Below, in pieces: positions 38,005-47,797 of a stretch of DNA of 64,000 bases (position 1 is its first letter; each line of letters begins with the position of its first letter). The notes below the pieces were generated by a model. It was not told where the DNA came from. It saw nothing but the letters and a program-made list of their open reading frames with translations, and did not search any database. This DNA comes from Leptospira chreensis. GTDB lineage: Bacteria; Spirochaetota; Leptospiria; Leptospirales; Leptospiraceae. A program made the position numbers and the translations under genes. The stretch covers positions 124,001-188,000 of the forward strand of contig NZ_JAFFPS010000010.1 in assembly GCF_016919165.1 (NCBI RefSeq). The letters are read 5' to 3'.

Positions 38005-38373
38005 ATGAAGTTATCCATCGGAAACCTACCCCAGTCGCTTACTGACGAAGCCCTTGAGAAACTTCTTTCCGCTCACGGGAAAGTTGAACACCTCCAAATC
38101 AAACGTGACAAAATCACCAAGGTATCCCTGGGATATGGAACGGCGGAAATGGCGGACGCAGATGCTACTAACGCAATTGCGTCGCTAAATGGTAAGGAAG
38201 TGGAAGGGAAAAAATTGGTTCTCGTCAACCAAGAAGAACTCACCAAAGCACAAAATGATGCTGCTAAGAAAAAAGGAAGCCCTGCGGTTGCAAAACCCAC
38301 TTTCGGTAGAAACCAAACCAGTGGTGGTGGCAATACAGGTCTCCAAAGGAGAGGCGGTTCTCGCGGGTCGTAG
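38005..38373 (+). CDS. RRM-type RNA-binding protein
   Basis: 122 residues. One RNA recognition motif at residues 1-78 with RNP2 as LSIGNLP and a degenerate RNP1 (SLGYGTAEM) that lacks two of the usual aromatic residues. A basic, Gly-rich tail (TSGGGNTG ... RGGSRGS) resembles RGG boxes of cold-inducible RNA-binding proteins. AAGGAC precedes the ATG. The ATP-grasp gene begins at the very next base after the stop, so it heads the operon, though a functional link to the enzymes is not evident. Confidence 0.85.
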   Translation: MKLSIGNLPQSLTDEALEKLLSAHGKVEHLQIKRDKITKVSLGYGTAEMADADATNAIASLNGKEVEGKKLVLVNQEELTKAQNDAAKKKGSPAVAKPTFGRNQTSGGGNTGLQRRGGSRGS

Positions 38374-39576
38374 ATGAAACAACTGACCGGCAGTTACCTC
38401 TCCATTGGAGCCGGAGAGAACCAAATCCCCCTGATCCGGGCAGCAAAAGCCAGAGGACTAAAAGTCATCTCGGTGGACACGAACCCGGAAGCTCCTGGCC
38501 TTGCAGAATCAGACATTAAGATATTAGAATCTACTCATGAATATCGGAAAATTCACCATGCCATGAGTCGGGTCCCTCTTCCCTTCAAACTGATGGGAGT
38601 TGGGTCTAGGTCTTACGGGAAGGCTGTGTATACAGTTTCTTACTTAGCCGAAAAATTAAAACTTCGCGGGAATCCTCGCGATACCATCAATCTCTTTCTG
38701 GACAAAGAAAAGTTCAAAAACTCAGTCCAAAAATACGGAATCCCGATCCCTAGTTCTTTGCAGTCCAATTTACAATCCAAATCCAAAGAGAAAAAAATTG
38801 AACTTACCTATCCTTTAATCGCCAAACCAAAACTAGGTTCTGGAAAAAAGGGAATTACCGTTCTTGAGACGGAAGCCGAGTTCAAAAAATTCAGCCGTTT
38901 GAAAACGAGTGAAAGTTTCCTTTTGGAACCGTTCATTCCTGGGGATGAAGTGACAGTTCTTGGTTTTGTCATTGCCAGACGATTTTATTTGATCTCCCTT
39001 ACCGACAAAATCACCACAGGGAAACCCAACTTTATCGAAGTCGCCCATGTGGCTCCGTCCCAACACATTCCGATGGCTGGGGAATTAAAAATGATCTGCC
39101 AAAGTATTGTGACAGCGACCAAACTAAAAACCGGACCCTTTGTCGCAGAATTCAAAATTACAAAAAACAACGAATGCCTTCTCATTGAATCCGCTCCCGA
39201 AGTGGGGGGTGAATTTTTAGCCGATGTTCTCATTCCAGAACATTATGGTTATAAATATTTTAACGACCTTCTCTCTGTTACGATTGGTGAAAAAACAAGA
39301 CCTGGATTTTTAAAAAACCCGAGAGATGGAATCACAAAATCAGCGTTAGTTTTTACACTTCCTACAGAACGCCAAAAGAAAATGGGAGATCCCATCACCT
39401 TCGAAACCAATTTCGGGGAAACGTTATTCTTTCAAAAACAATTGGTTCCCACAGGGGCAGCATTGGATAAGCTCGAGGGAAATCATAAAAGAACCCAAGT
39501 TTTTGGAATCACAACAAAACTTTCCATATCCACCAAAGATTGGTTAGATTCCATTTTTGAAAGAATCAATTCATGA
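38374..39576 (+). CDS. ATP-grasp ligase-type enzyme
   Basis: 400 residues. The N-terminal preATP-grasp domain (YLSIGAGENQIPLIRAAKARGLKVISVD) and the ATP-grasp fold (AKPKLGSGKKGI about residues 149-160, LLEPFIPGDEVTVLGF about 185-200, and LIESAPEVGGEF late metal loop) resemble carbamoyl-phosphate-synthase-like and PurK-like ligases. These join a carboxylate to an amine or other nucleophile through an acyl phosphate. Substrate is unknown. It shares 4 bases with the methyltransferase gene after it, so the two are coupled. Confidence 0.82.
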   Translation: MKQLTGSYLSIGAGENQIPLIRAAKARGLKVISVDTNPEAPGLAESDIKILESTHEYRKIHHAMSRVPLPFKLMGVGSRSYGKAVYTVSYLAEKLKLRGNPRDTINLFLDKEKFKNSVQKYGIPIPSSLQSNLQSKSKEKKIELTYPLIAKPKLGSGKKGITVLETEAEFKKFSRLKTSESFLLEPFIPGDEVTVLGFVIARRFYLISLTDKITTGKPNFIEVAHVAPSQHIPMAGELKMICQSIVTATKLKTGPFVAEFKITKNNECLLIESAPEVGGEFLADVLIPEHYGYKYFNDLLSVTIGEKTRPGFLKNPRDGITKSALVFTLPTERQKKMGDPITFETNFGETLFFQKQLVPTGAALDKLEGNHKRTQVFGITTKLSISTKDWLDSIFERINS

Positions 39577-40181
39577 AAAATGTCTGGGATGAACACTACG
39601 AAAGACCAAAATCAAAATTGGCCTTTCCGGATGAAAATTTAATCCGTCTCCTTTCTCGCATTGAACCGAAGAATAAACAAGCCCTTGACTTTGGTTGTGG
39701 TTCGGGTAGGCATTGTTACCTTCTCCAAAACGAAGGCTATCAGGTTACAGGCTGCGATACGGCCAAAACCACGATTGATCACTTACAAAAAGAATCCGCA
39801 GCCATTCGTTTCCTCCATACTCCGGATACGAACCTTCCCTTTTTACCCAATGAATTTGGGATCATTGTGAGCTGGGGAGTCTTTCATTATAACAGGCTTG
39901 AGGATGCGAAAAAACTTCTCACTTCCTTATATACTTCTTTGGATACGGGCGGATACTTACTCGGATCCATTCGAGCCGATGGGGACACTCATTTAGGTCT
40001 TTCGAAAGGAAAAATGAATTTATCTGACTTAAGCGGTGGTTATGCGGAGACCTACTCCCTCGAGGCCTTAAAGGAATTTCTTTCGATTTTTTCGAACCTG
40101 TCCATTGGGTATTCGGAACGAACTCCTCTCGGTAAGTTGGATGAACGAATCTGCCACTGGTTTTTCCTTGCAGAGAAATAA
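39573..40181 (+). CDS. class I SAM-dependent methyltransferase
   Basis: 202 residues. Motif I is ALDFGCGSGRHC (about residues 37-48), the acidic strand-2 end is VTGCD, and motif post-I/II is IIVSWGVFHY. This is a Methyltransf_11/25-type small-molecule methyltransferase with N-terminal signature WDEHYERPKSK as in tellurite-resistance-like methylases. It overlaps both neighbours (ATGA with the ATP-grasp gene, TAATG with the next methyltransferase). It probably works in the same pathway as the ATP-grasp enzyme. Confidence 0.85.
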   Translation: MKNVWDEHYERPKSKLAFPDENLIRLLSRIEPKNKQALDFGCGSGRHCYLLQNEGYQVTGCDTAKTTIDHLQKESAAIRFLHTPDTNLPFLPNEFGIIVSWGVFHYNRLEDAKKLLTSLYTSLDTGGYLLGSIRADGDTHLGLSKGKMNLSDLSGGYAETYSLEALKEFLSIFSNLSIGYSERTPLGKLDERICHWFFLAEK

Positions 40182-41062
40182 TGGATCCCCAAGTCTCTTT
40201 GCAGGAAGAATGCCCTCTCGACCATCTCTGTGATTGGTTACCCTTATACATCACCACAGGGAAATATTCTGGGTTGTCGATTGTGGAATGCAAACATTGC
40301 AAACTCCAAGCCCTCTACCCAAGGCCCAACCAAAAAGAATTATATGGACAAGACTACTACCAAGGCAAAGCCGACTATACCTATATCGATGAAAGGGAAA
40401 ACAAAAAATTCGCATCGTATGTTTGGAAAGCAAGAGTTCGTAACATTAAGAAGTTTGTTCAGAGAGGAAACTTTTTAGATATAGGGTCTTCCTTTGGGGG
40501 ATTTTTAGAATCGGCAAGGGAAGAAGGATTCCAAGTCCAAGGTGTGGAGATTTCCGAATATGCCGCTCGTTATGCGAATGAAAACGGAATTCCTACCTTT
40601 AATGGAAGTTTAGCGGAAGCAAAATTTCCGAGCGCCCACTTCAGTGTGATCACCATGGTAGAAGTGATAGAACATATAGAAAATCCCAGTCTCTTTTTCA
40701 ATGAACTCACGCGAATCCTAAAACCAGGGGGCCTTCTCCTCCTCCAAACTGCCAATTTCGACGGCTGGCAGGCCAAAGAAGAGGGTTCCCAATATCACTA
40801 CTATATGCCCGGCCATGTCTTTTATTACTCCGATAGGATCCTAAAAAATATATTGACGAACCTAAATTTTAGTCGTTTTGTATCTTACTTCGGAGTGGAT
40901 TTTCCATTGGTGGCGAAACTTCAAAAATCAAGAGGTTCTTTCAAAAATTGGAAAGACTACCTCCAGTGGTTTCGCATTTCGTATTACCATTGGAAATCAA
41001 AATGGAAACGGGATGGATTTCCCATCACCTCAAGTTACGTTTTGTACGCTTTTAAAAAATAG
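40181..41062 (+). CDS. class I methyltransferase with N-terminal Cys-rich motif
   Basis: 293 residues. An N-terminal segment ECPLDHLCDWL ... VECKHCKL (about residues 7-45) looks like a treble-clef or zinc-ribbon, as found in many surface-sugar methyltransferases, followed by YYQGKADY. The SAM site is FLDIGSSFGGFLESA (about 97-111), with VITMVEVIEHIENP as motif II and LKPGGLLLLQT as motif III. A role in modifying a surface glycan is possible but not shown. The BrkB-like gene follows after 9 bases. Confidence 0.85.
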   Translation: MDPQVSLQEECPLDHLCDWLPLYITTGKYSGLSIVECKHCKLQALYPRPNQKELYGQDYYQGKADYTYIDERENKKFASYVWKARVRNIKKFVQRGNFLDIGSSFGGFLESAREEGFQVQGVEISEYAARYANENGIPTFNGSLAEAKFPSAHFSVITMVEVIEHIENPSLFFNELTRILKPGGLLLLQTANFDGWQAKEEGSQYHYYMPGHVFYYSDRILKNILTNLNFSRFVSYFGVDFPLVAKLQKSRGSFKNWKDYLQWFRISYYHWKSKWKRDGFPITSSYVLYAFKK

Positions 41063-41071
41063 GTACCTAGA

Positions 41072-43432
41072 ATGAATGATACAATCAAACCTCCCTTACT
41101 TGTCCGACTCACTGCGATTCCAGAAAATAAGGGTTTAAAAAGAAAACTCATCTTAAGCATTCGAGTTTTACTCGTATCGGTTCACCGGTTTATGAAGGAC
41201 GATTGCCTCATCATTGGTTCCAGTCTTGCGTATACAACCATTGTCACTCTCATTCCCACGCTGACTGTGGCCCTTGCCCTCATTACAGTGGCTTCCGGAA
41301 TCCAAACAAGACAAGGGGAAATGGTAGATGAAATCAACTCCTATCTTCTTCGGAACAATATCCAATTTGATATCTCTCCCTATTTAGATACGCTCACAGA
41401 TATTATTTCTACTGCTTCCCAAATTGGAGCTGTTGGATTTGTCGTTTTTATTTTTTCCGCAACAGCTGTTTTGCGATCCTTAGAAAAGGCCTTCCATATC
41501 ATTTGGAAAATTGACCTTCATCGAAATTTTATTAACAAATTTGTATTTTATTTCTTTCTGATCTCTTTTGGTCCCCTTCTCTTTGTGGTTGGGAAAAACA
41601 TCACCGATAAAATTTCTGATTCCGTTCGCCCTCCTCATTTAAAGTCCATCGTTTCCACAAAACATGGAGAGTTGTGGGTTGCCGGTGAAAAGGGAAATAT
41701 TGGAACCATTAAGGAATTGAATAAATCCGTTTCTTTCATTCCCAGTTCTAGTATCGATTTTGAAAACATGCTCTGCATTGATTTTGAGACAGTGGAAACG
41801 GGAACCTGTAAAAAACCAGATATCTCTAAAGAAAATTTTTTCCGAATTCGCAGCGTGGGGAATGATCTATTTACGATCTCAGAAGAAGGAACTTTCCTTT
41901 ATTCCAATGATTTGGGAAAAACTTGGAAACTCCACTCTCTCAAAGGAATCGTTGTCTCTGACTTTGGTGCGATTGATTATGATACACTTTTCATCCTCAC
42001 GCAGGACACTCGTACCCTTCGTTATGAGATTGGAAAAACTCTAAAAGAAATCAAACGTTTCACTGATCCTGCGATCACACCCATTCGGGTCCGTTTCTTT
42101 TCCGAAAAAGATGGATTTATCTTAGACCGAGAAGGTCGGCTTTGGAAAACAAGCGACGGCGGAACTACTTTCTTTCCACAAGAGATTTCTCAAAAACCAT
42201 TGAATGACATTGCTTTCCTGAATCGAAATGTTGGATTCCTTGTGGGTGATAATGGTGCGGTTTTCAAAACCACAGATGGTGGTTATACATGGTCTGACCT
42301 AAGTCATAGAAAATATTCTTATGAACGAGTTTGGATGTTTACCTCTCCGAAAAAACAAGACTTCGATATCTTTATTCTGACATCTCTTGGTGATATTCTT
42401 TTGTCCGAAGACGAAGGGGAAAATTGGTCTACTGCTTATAAAGGTAAAGCGGGGATGATTCTCGACATGATTCTGATTTCGAAAAAAACAAGCACCGAAC
42501 CAGAAGTTTTGGCGGATGGAACTACTTTACCTTTACCAACAGAAGATACCATCGAAATCGAAACACAGGTCGAAGCCGAATCATTAAACGAAAGTATGCT
42601 TGGGATTGTCGGTGTAGGAGAATTCAATAAAATCATCCGTGTGGAAGATGATTCCAAAGGACAAACCATTTGGAAAAAATACCAAGGGGGAAAACGTTTT
42701 TTCTCTCTTTATTCCATTTTCCAAATCCTTCTTCCCTTGCTGGCACTCTGGCTTTTCTTTTTGCTCATTTTTAATATCATCCCGAACACCAAAGTTCCGA
42801 TCAAAGCTTCCTCGATTGGAGCGGCAATCACTGGGATTATCCTTATTATTTTCTTTTGGGGATTTATTAATATCTATCTCACCTCTTTCACCGAAAAAAC
42901 AATGTTAGTGTATAAGGCACTAGCGGCCATCCCGATTGCCCTACTTGCCATTTACTCCATTTCTCTCATCATTCTTTATGGTGCCGAAGTGACAGCGACC
43001 TTACAATTCCCAGACCGTTACCTTCTCCCCAAACATCCATTTGATGATATTGATAGTAACCTTTCTTATGAGTTTTATAAAACCATTCAGGTTTTGGCTC
43101 TGACTTATGACCACCAATCCAAAAATGGGGAACTCATCAAAATATCGGCCTTAAGAAAGACCCTTCTGATGCCAGAAAAAGATTTAACGGATATTTTGGA
43201 AAAACTAAGTGATGCGAAACTTGTGGAGATCACGGAAGACAAACGAATTGCTCCGGTAAAACTCAAGGAACAAATTGATTTGGTATCTCTCTATGAAAAC
43301 ACTTCCAGTTTTAAATTGGGAGCTCCCAAAGAACTCAAAAGCATTTCTCCAAAACTCAACGAGAGCCTCGGACAATTAGAAGGGAAGTTAAAAGAGGAAT
43401 TAAAAAAGATCTCTTTTAAAGATCTGATTTAG
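41072..43432 (+). CDS. BrkB/YihY-family membrane protein with inserted Asp-box domain
   Basis: 786 residues, about twice the normal family length. Three N-terminal membrane helices (ending about residue 180, with the family segment SATAVLRSLEKAFHIIWKI) and three C-terminal ones (about 548-640), followed by a winged-helix-like tail, make up a normal YihY/BrkB protein. Between them about 340 residues form an insertion with four S/T-x-D-x-G-x-x-W-type Asp boxes at about residues 279, 360, 400 and 445 (such as TTDGGYTW and FLVGDNGAVFKTTDGG), as in YCF48/BNR-type propellers. The insert would lie on one face of the membrane. Last gene of the operon. Confidence 0.8.
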   Translation: MNDTIKPPLLVRLTAIPENKGLKRKLILSIRVLLVSVHRFMKDDCLIIGSSLAYTTIVTLIPTLTVALALITVASGIQTRQGEMVDEINSYLLRNNIQFDISPYLDTLTDIISTASQIGAVGFVVFIFSATAVLRSLEKAFHIIWKIDLHRNFINKFVFYFFLISFGPLLFVVGKNITDKISDSVRPPHLKSIVSTKHGELWVAGEKGNIGTIKELNKSVSFIPSSSIDFENMLCIDFETVETGTCKKPDISKENFFRIRSVGNDLFTISEEGTFLYSNDLGKTWKLHSLKGIVVSDFGAIDYDTLFILTQDTRTLRYEIGKTLKEIKRFTDPAITPIRVRFFSEKDGFILDREGRLWKTSDGGTTFFPQEISQKPLNDIAFLNRNVGFLVGDNGAVFKTTDGGYTWSDLSHRKYSYERVWMFTSPKKQDFDIFILTSLGDILLSEDEGENWSTAYKGKAGMILDMILISKKTSTEPEVLADGTTLPLPTEDTIEIETQVEAESLNESMLGIVGVGEFNKIIRVEDDSKGQTIWKKYQGGKRFFSLYSIFQILLPLLALWLFFLLIFNIIPNTKVPIKASSIGAAITGIILIIFFWGFINIYLTSFTEKTMLVYKALAAIPIALLAIYSISLIILYGAEVTATLQFPDRYLLPKHPFDDIDSNLSYEFYKTIQVLALTYDHQSKNGELIKISALRKTLLMPEKDLTDILEKLSDAKLVEITEDKRIAPVKLKEQIDLVSLYENTSSFKLGAPKELKSISPKLNESLGQLEGKLKEELKKISFKDLI

Positions 43433-43475
43433 AATAGAAAATAGAATTTGGGACTTTAGAATAGAAACGAAAGAT

Positions 43476-43513
43476 CTTATCTTTAGTTCTAGGTTCTAAA
43501 AACTAAAGATAAG
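43476..43513. terminator. 13-bp inverted repeat, bidirectional terminator candidate
   Basis: CTTATCTTTAGTT (43476-43488) and its exact reverse complement (43501-43513) with a 12-base loop, between the convergent BrkB-like and flgJ genes. The right arm overlaps the flgJ stop codon. A T6 run follows within a few bases on the plus strand. Confidence 0.6.
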
Positions 43514-43985
43514 GATTCTTTTTTACGGGCGGGAGAGAGGCAGACATCTGTTTGTAAATCTCTTCCGCAAGGCCCATAGATTCGTTTTGGGAAATATTTT
43601 TGGCATACTCATCATAGAGCATATCTTCAAAAATTTCTTCCGCATACCCGCCATCGATCATTTTCTCTTTATGGATGGTGTTTTTCATTTCTTTCAACAT
43701 CATCTTCACAAAAACAGATTCAAATTCGACAGAAGCATCATAGAGTTTTTTTCTATAAGGATCTTCTTTAATTTCCTCACGAATGTTTTGCGGTGTGCGA
43801 AGTGAGGAGGAACTGACCTTCCCCATTAGTTCTTCATGGGTTTCCATTAGGTTTTGGAAATCGGACAAACCTTGTTTTTTCGGTTTTTCTAAATCATTAG
43901 AATAAGATTTCATCCGGTTGAGGATGGATTCATCTTGTGAGCGGCTAAGCCGTCCCGAGTAGTCTTGGATTTTGTGAATGTCCAT
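43503..43985 (-). CDS. flgJ: rod-binding protein, FlgJ N-terminal type
   Basis: 160 residues. The core LYDASVEFESVFVKMMLKEMKNTI and GGYAEEIFEDMLYDEYAKNISQNESMGLAEEIYKQM is the rod-binding domain of FlgJ. The C-terminal peptidoglycan hydrolase domain of the enterobacterial protein is absent, as in other spirochaetes, so cutting of the wall must be done by another enzyme. Last gene of the flgG-flgA-flgH-flgI-flgJ series, 35 bases after flgI. Confidence 0.88.
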   Translation of the reverse strand: MDIHKIQDYSGRLSRSQDESILNRMKSYSNDLEKPKKQGLSDFQNLMETHEELMGKVSSSSLRTPQNIREEIKEDPYRKKLYDASVEFESVFVKMMLKEMKNTIHKEKMIDGGYAEEIFEDMLYDEYAKNISQNESMGLAEEIYKQMSASLPPVKKNPYL

Positions 43986-43998
43986 ATTATGTCTTCTA

Positions 43999-44010
43999 TT
44001 TCTATCGGCA
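43999..44010 (-). promoter_or_regulatory. flagellar-type motif before flgJ
   Basis: Minus-strand TGCCGATAGAAA in the flgI-flgJ gap, 13 bases before the flgJ start. Its CCGATAGAAA core is identical to the site before flgG and close to the sigma-28 -10 consensus GCCGATAA. Confidence 0.35.
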
Positions 44011-44020
44011 GATTTTCCAA

Positions 44021-45196
44021 TTACTGAATCACAAGTTCTGCTTTTAAGGCCCCTTGTTTTTTCAAAGCTTCCAGAATGGAAATGATATCCCGGGTAGAGG
44101 CACCCACCTTGTTCAGGGCAGCCACTACATCCGAAACTTGTGTCGTTTCTTTTAAAACAAAAACAGACTCGCCCTTTCCTTCGTCTTGGATGGGGAAAAA
44201 ATACCGAGCCTTGTCCCGATTGGCAATTTGGATGGTTAATCCTTGTTGGGAGATCGCCACTTCGTCGATGGCAATATTGGCTCCCATCACAATGGTTCCC
44301 GTCCGTTCGTTGATCACAACCCGGGCTACAGGAGAGGAATTCACGGTCAGGTTCTCTAATTTAGAAAGGAAGGCTAAATCCAGTTTGGGTTCACCCGCGG
44401 CCATCTCGCCAGCTGCATTCACAGTCGAAGGTTTTAGGGGAAGTGGGACGAGAACTTCCGTGGGAGAGACCACTTCAGGAACCACAGAAAGCTCGGCAGT
44501 GATGGCGTCGACTATCGCTCCCATGGTAGTATAATCTTTTTCCAAAAGTGTGAGTTTGACAGATTTCGTCACAGGAGCATTGGGGATGGATTTTTCTAAA
44601 ATGGCACCCATAGGAACAAGAGCCGTATTCGATCCCGATTTTTTGTCAGCTCCACCACGTTTCTTTTCTTTTCCACCAAACACGAGTACGCCGGATCCAA
44701 CCGCAATGGTTTCTCCATTTCCTGCCTTCAAGGGAGATTGTAAAAGGACTCCCCCTTCCAAAGAACGAGCATCGCCTAGAGAAGAGACAAGAATATCAAT
44801 TTTATCCCCTTCTTTGAGGTTCACGGGAACATTCGCTGTGATAAGAACCGAAGCTGTGTTTTTCGCATCGCGTAGATTCTTTTTGGTATTTACACCAAGG
44901 CCACTTAAGTAGTTTTGTAAGGCTTCTTCTGTAAGAGGGTTTTTTGTATCTCCCGTTCCATTGAGACCCACCACAAGACCAAAACCTGTGAGTTGGTTTT
45001 CGCGAACCGCATCAATCCGCACTAAATCCTTCAGGCGAGTTTCGACGGCCAATACAGGAAAAGAGAATGAACTAACGATTGAGAAAGCAAAAAACAATCG
45101 TGATGCAAATCGTGAGCGGATGCGAATGACATTGCAAAAAGTTTGGATCTTATTTAAGACATTTGGTTCAGTGGGTATCATTTCTATGGTTGCCAT
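44021..45196 (-). CDS. flgI: flagellar P-ring protein FlgI
   Basis: 391 residues. The mature part starts near VETRLKDLVRIDAVRENQLTGFGLVVGLNGTGD, the hallmark of FlgI, and ends with ALNKVGASTRDIISILEALKKQGALKAELVIQ. The N-terminus has an unusually long polar lead (about 33 residues) before the hydrophobic signal core LFFAFSIVSSFSFPVLAVE; a TTG within SRLFF is a possible shorter start. The gene lies 6 bases after flgH. Presence of a P-ring gene is unusual among spirochaetes but known for leptospires. Confidence 0.92.
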   Translation of the reverse strand: MATIEMIPTEPNVLNKIQTFCNVIRIRSRFASRLFFAFSIVSSFSFPVLAVETRLKDLVRIDAVRENQLTGFGLVVGLNGTGDTKNPLTEEALQNYLSGLGVNTKKNLRDAKNTASVLITANVPVNLKEGDKIDILVSSLGDARSLEGGVLLQSPLKAGNGETIAVGSGVLVFGGKEKKRGGADKKSGSNTALVPMGAILEKSIPNAPVTKSVKLTLLEKDYTTMGAIVDAITAELSVVPEVVSPTEVLVPLPLKPSTVNAAGEMAAGEPKLDLAFLSKLENLTVNSSPVARVVINERTGTIVMGANIAIDEVAISQQGLTIQIANRDKARYFFPIQDEGKGESVFVLKETTQVSDVVAALNKVGASTRDIISILEALKKQGALKAELVIQ

Positions 45197-45202
45197 TCTC
45201 TT

Positions 45203-45979
45203 TTACTCACTTTCCCCTAATAACCGTTTGATATTCTTTAAGATAATTTCTTGTTTTTCTGGTTCCGAAAGTTCCGCTTTTTCTGTTACCGTTCCATCGG
45301 GATTGGTGATTCGTTTCATTTGGATATTCGGATTGGTTAGTTCTTTTGGATTTAAAGTTCCTTGGTATTCCACACGCAAATTGGCGATGAGATCACTGGC
45401 GATAAACCTATTTTTATCGAGGTCTTCGGGAGAAATCGTTCCCGACAAACGAAGGTTAATCCTTTCTTCCGATAGATTGAATACCTTACTTCCCTCAAGT
45501 TCCAAATTTCCTGTTCCTGGATCAATTCCTGTCACAAGGACTGCCATCACACCGACCACTTTTCCTTGGGATTTTGATTTCCCTACTTTGGATCTCATGT
45601 ACGTAGAATTGGAGTTATAGGCCGGAAGGTCAGGAACTAACTTTTTATCCGGAACCGTTTTGATATCATTATCAAATGTGGCTTTGTATTCCGATTCGTA
45701 TTCCACGCGAAGCCCATTTTTTAAAACCACTTTTACAACGGTTCCTGGTTGGATGGTTTTCGGATAGGAATAGGGATCTTTATCTTTCCATAGAGAATCT
45801 GCAGACAAAATAGAAAGGCCAGTGAATGTCAAAATACCAATGGCTATTAACTCAGAAACGAAGATCAAAAATTTCTGAGCGAATCTAGATCTCGCAATGG
45901 GAATCATCTTCTTACTTTCGTTTCGATCAAAATTTGAATCTGGATTTAATTTTGAATCTAAATGTAGATTTGGTTTCAT
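45203..45979 (-). CDS. flgH: flagellar L-ring protein FlgH
   Basis: 258 residues. The segment SLWKDKDPYSYPKTIQPGTVVKVVLKNGL and the C-terminal NLRVEYQGTLNPKELTNPNIQM match FlgH. The signal region (IFVSELIAIGILTFTGLSILSADS) lacks the lipobox Cys that anchors FlgH of enterics, so this form is probably a soluble periplasmic or differently anchored protein. The start at 45979 has AGAAGAG upstream; a second ATG at 45907 would remove the long polar lead. It sits between flgA and flgI with gaps of 7 and 6 bases. Confidence 0.88.
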   Translation of the reverse strand: MKPNLHLDSKLNPDSNFDRNESKKMIPIARSRFAQKFLIFVSELIAIGILTFTGLSILSADSLWKDKDPYSYPKTIQPGTVVKVVLKNGLRVEYESEYKATFDNDIKTVPDKKLVPDLPAYNSNSTYMRSKVGKSKSQGKVVGVMAVLVTGIDPGTGNLELEGSKVFNLSEERINLRLSGTISPEDLDKNRFIASDLIANLRVEYQGTLNPKELTNPNIQMKRITNPDGTVTEKAELSEPEKQEIILKNIKRLLGESE

Positions 45980-45986
45980 AAATTTT

Positions 45987-46927
45987 TTAAATCTCTTCTA
46001 GAAGGCAAATTCCTTCTTCTTGCACACGGGCTTTGATGATTTTTTGCGAAGCTAGATTCAGCACCTGAATTTCATCCCCACGATTCCCGGAGGCAAGTGC
46101 TCTTGTTTTGATTTTTAATAATAGATTGCCCGCAGTATAAACCAATTGGACTTCTTGTCCTCTTTCAATGGTATGTAAGGTTCTTACTTGTTTTCTTTCA
46201 ATGGCAACATCACCAGTAAGCACCCCAAGTGCCGTTTTCCCCACAGGGCTTTCGTCTAAATACTCGCGGTTGTGGTCAGCCGTAAAAAATTCTTTCAGTG
46301 CCACATCGGCATCCGTAAGCACTGCTTTGGATGGAATCTCTCTTGTGGTGAAGTATGCCTTTTTCTTTTCTTCAATCAGAAAGGGAATGGATTCGGAATG
46401 CACCATCTTTCCTTCAAAATAGTAGTCCAAAGGGAAAAGACGTTTCCCTGCATGGAGGGTGCGACCAGTATTTCTCCACACAAGTCTTGTGCCAGAGATC
46501 GTCTGGATGGAATCTTTTTCAGAACTCAAACGAAAGGACTCTCCCTCTTCGCCAAGCCTAGATTCCACAGATTCTTTTAAATCTTTCCAAAGACTTCGTT
46601 CTAAATCTTTTCTACCAACTAAACTCGTTCTCGGTAGTAGAATTCCTTCTTTTCCCATCACTTCAAAAGAAACCTCTTCCCCAATTTCTTTCTTATAACG
46701 CACGTTTAGTGATTCTTTTAAAGTTTCTGGTTCCATTACCAAGGGAGATTGTAAATTTTGAAAGAGTACCGGGTTCCAGTTTCCTTTCCAGTTGGTAAAA
46801 TCGGACAACCGAATCTCACTATTTCCCACTATGGTTTTGGGTTTTAAATAGAGTCGATTGTCTTTCTCCTTTGCCCCGAGAGACAAAGAAAGAACCAAAC
46901 TAAAAAAGATGAGGAACCAAAGTTTCA

Positions 46928-46928
<1 letters not shown>
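45987..46928 (-). CDS. flgA: flagella basal-body P-ring formation chaperone FlgA
   Basis: 313 residues with an N-terminal signal peptide (LWFLIFFSLVLSLSLGAKEK). The SAF-type domain at the C-terminus, YFTTREIPSKAVLTDADV ... GQEVQLVYTAGNLLLKIKTRALASGNRGDEIQVLN, identifies FlgA, the periplasmic chaperone for P-ring assembly. Its ATG overlaps the flgG stop by one base (TAATG), so it is coupled to flgG. Confidence 0.88.
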
Positions 46929-47725
<797 letters not shown>

Positions 47726-47744
47726 AAAAAGGCACCTCTACAGC

Positions 47745-47756
47745 TTTCTATCGGTA
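47745..47756 (-). promoter_or_regulatory. flagellar-type motif before flgG
   Basis: Minus-strand TACCGATAGAAA in the dut-flgG gap, sharing CCGATAGAAA with the site ahead of flgJ. It is close to the GCCGATAA -10 of sigma-28 promoters; a matching -35 is not convincing. Confidence 0.4.
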
Positions 47757-47797
47757 GAGTTTGAAAAAAGCTAAGTGTCTTTTTTCCTAGTTATGTC

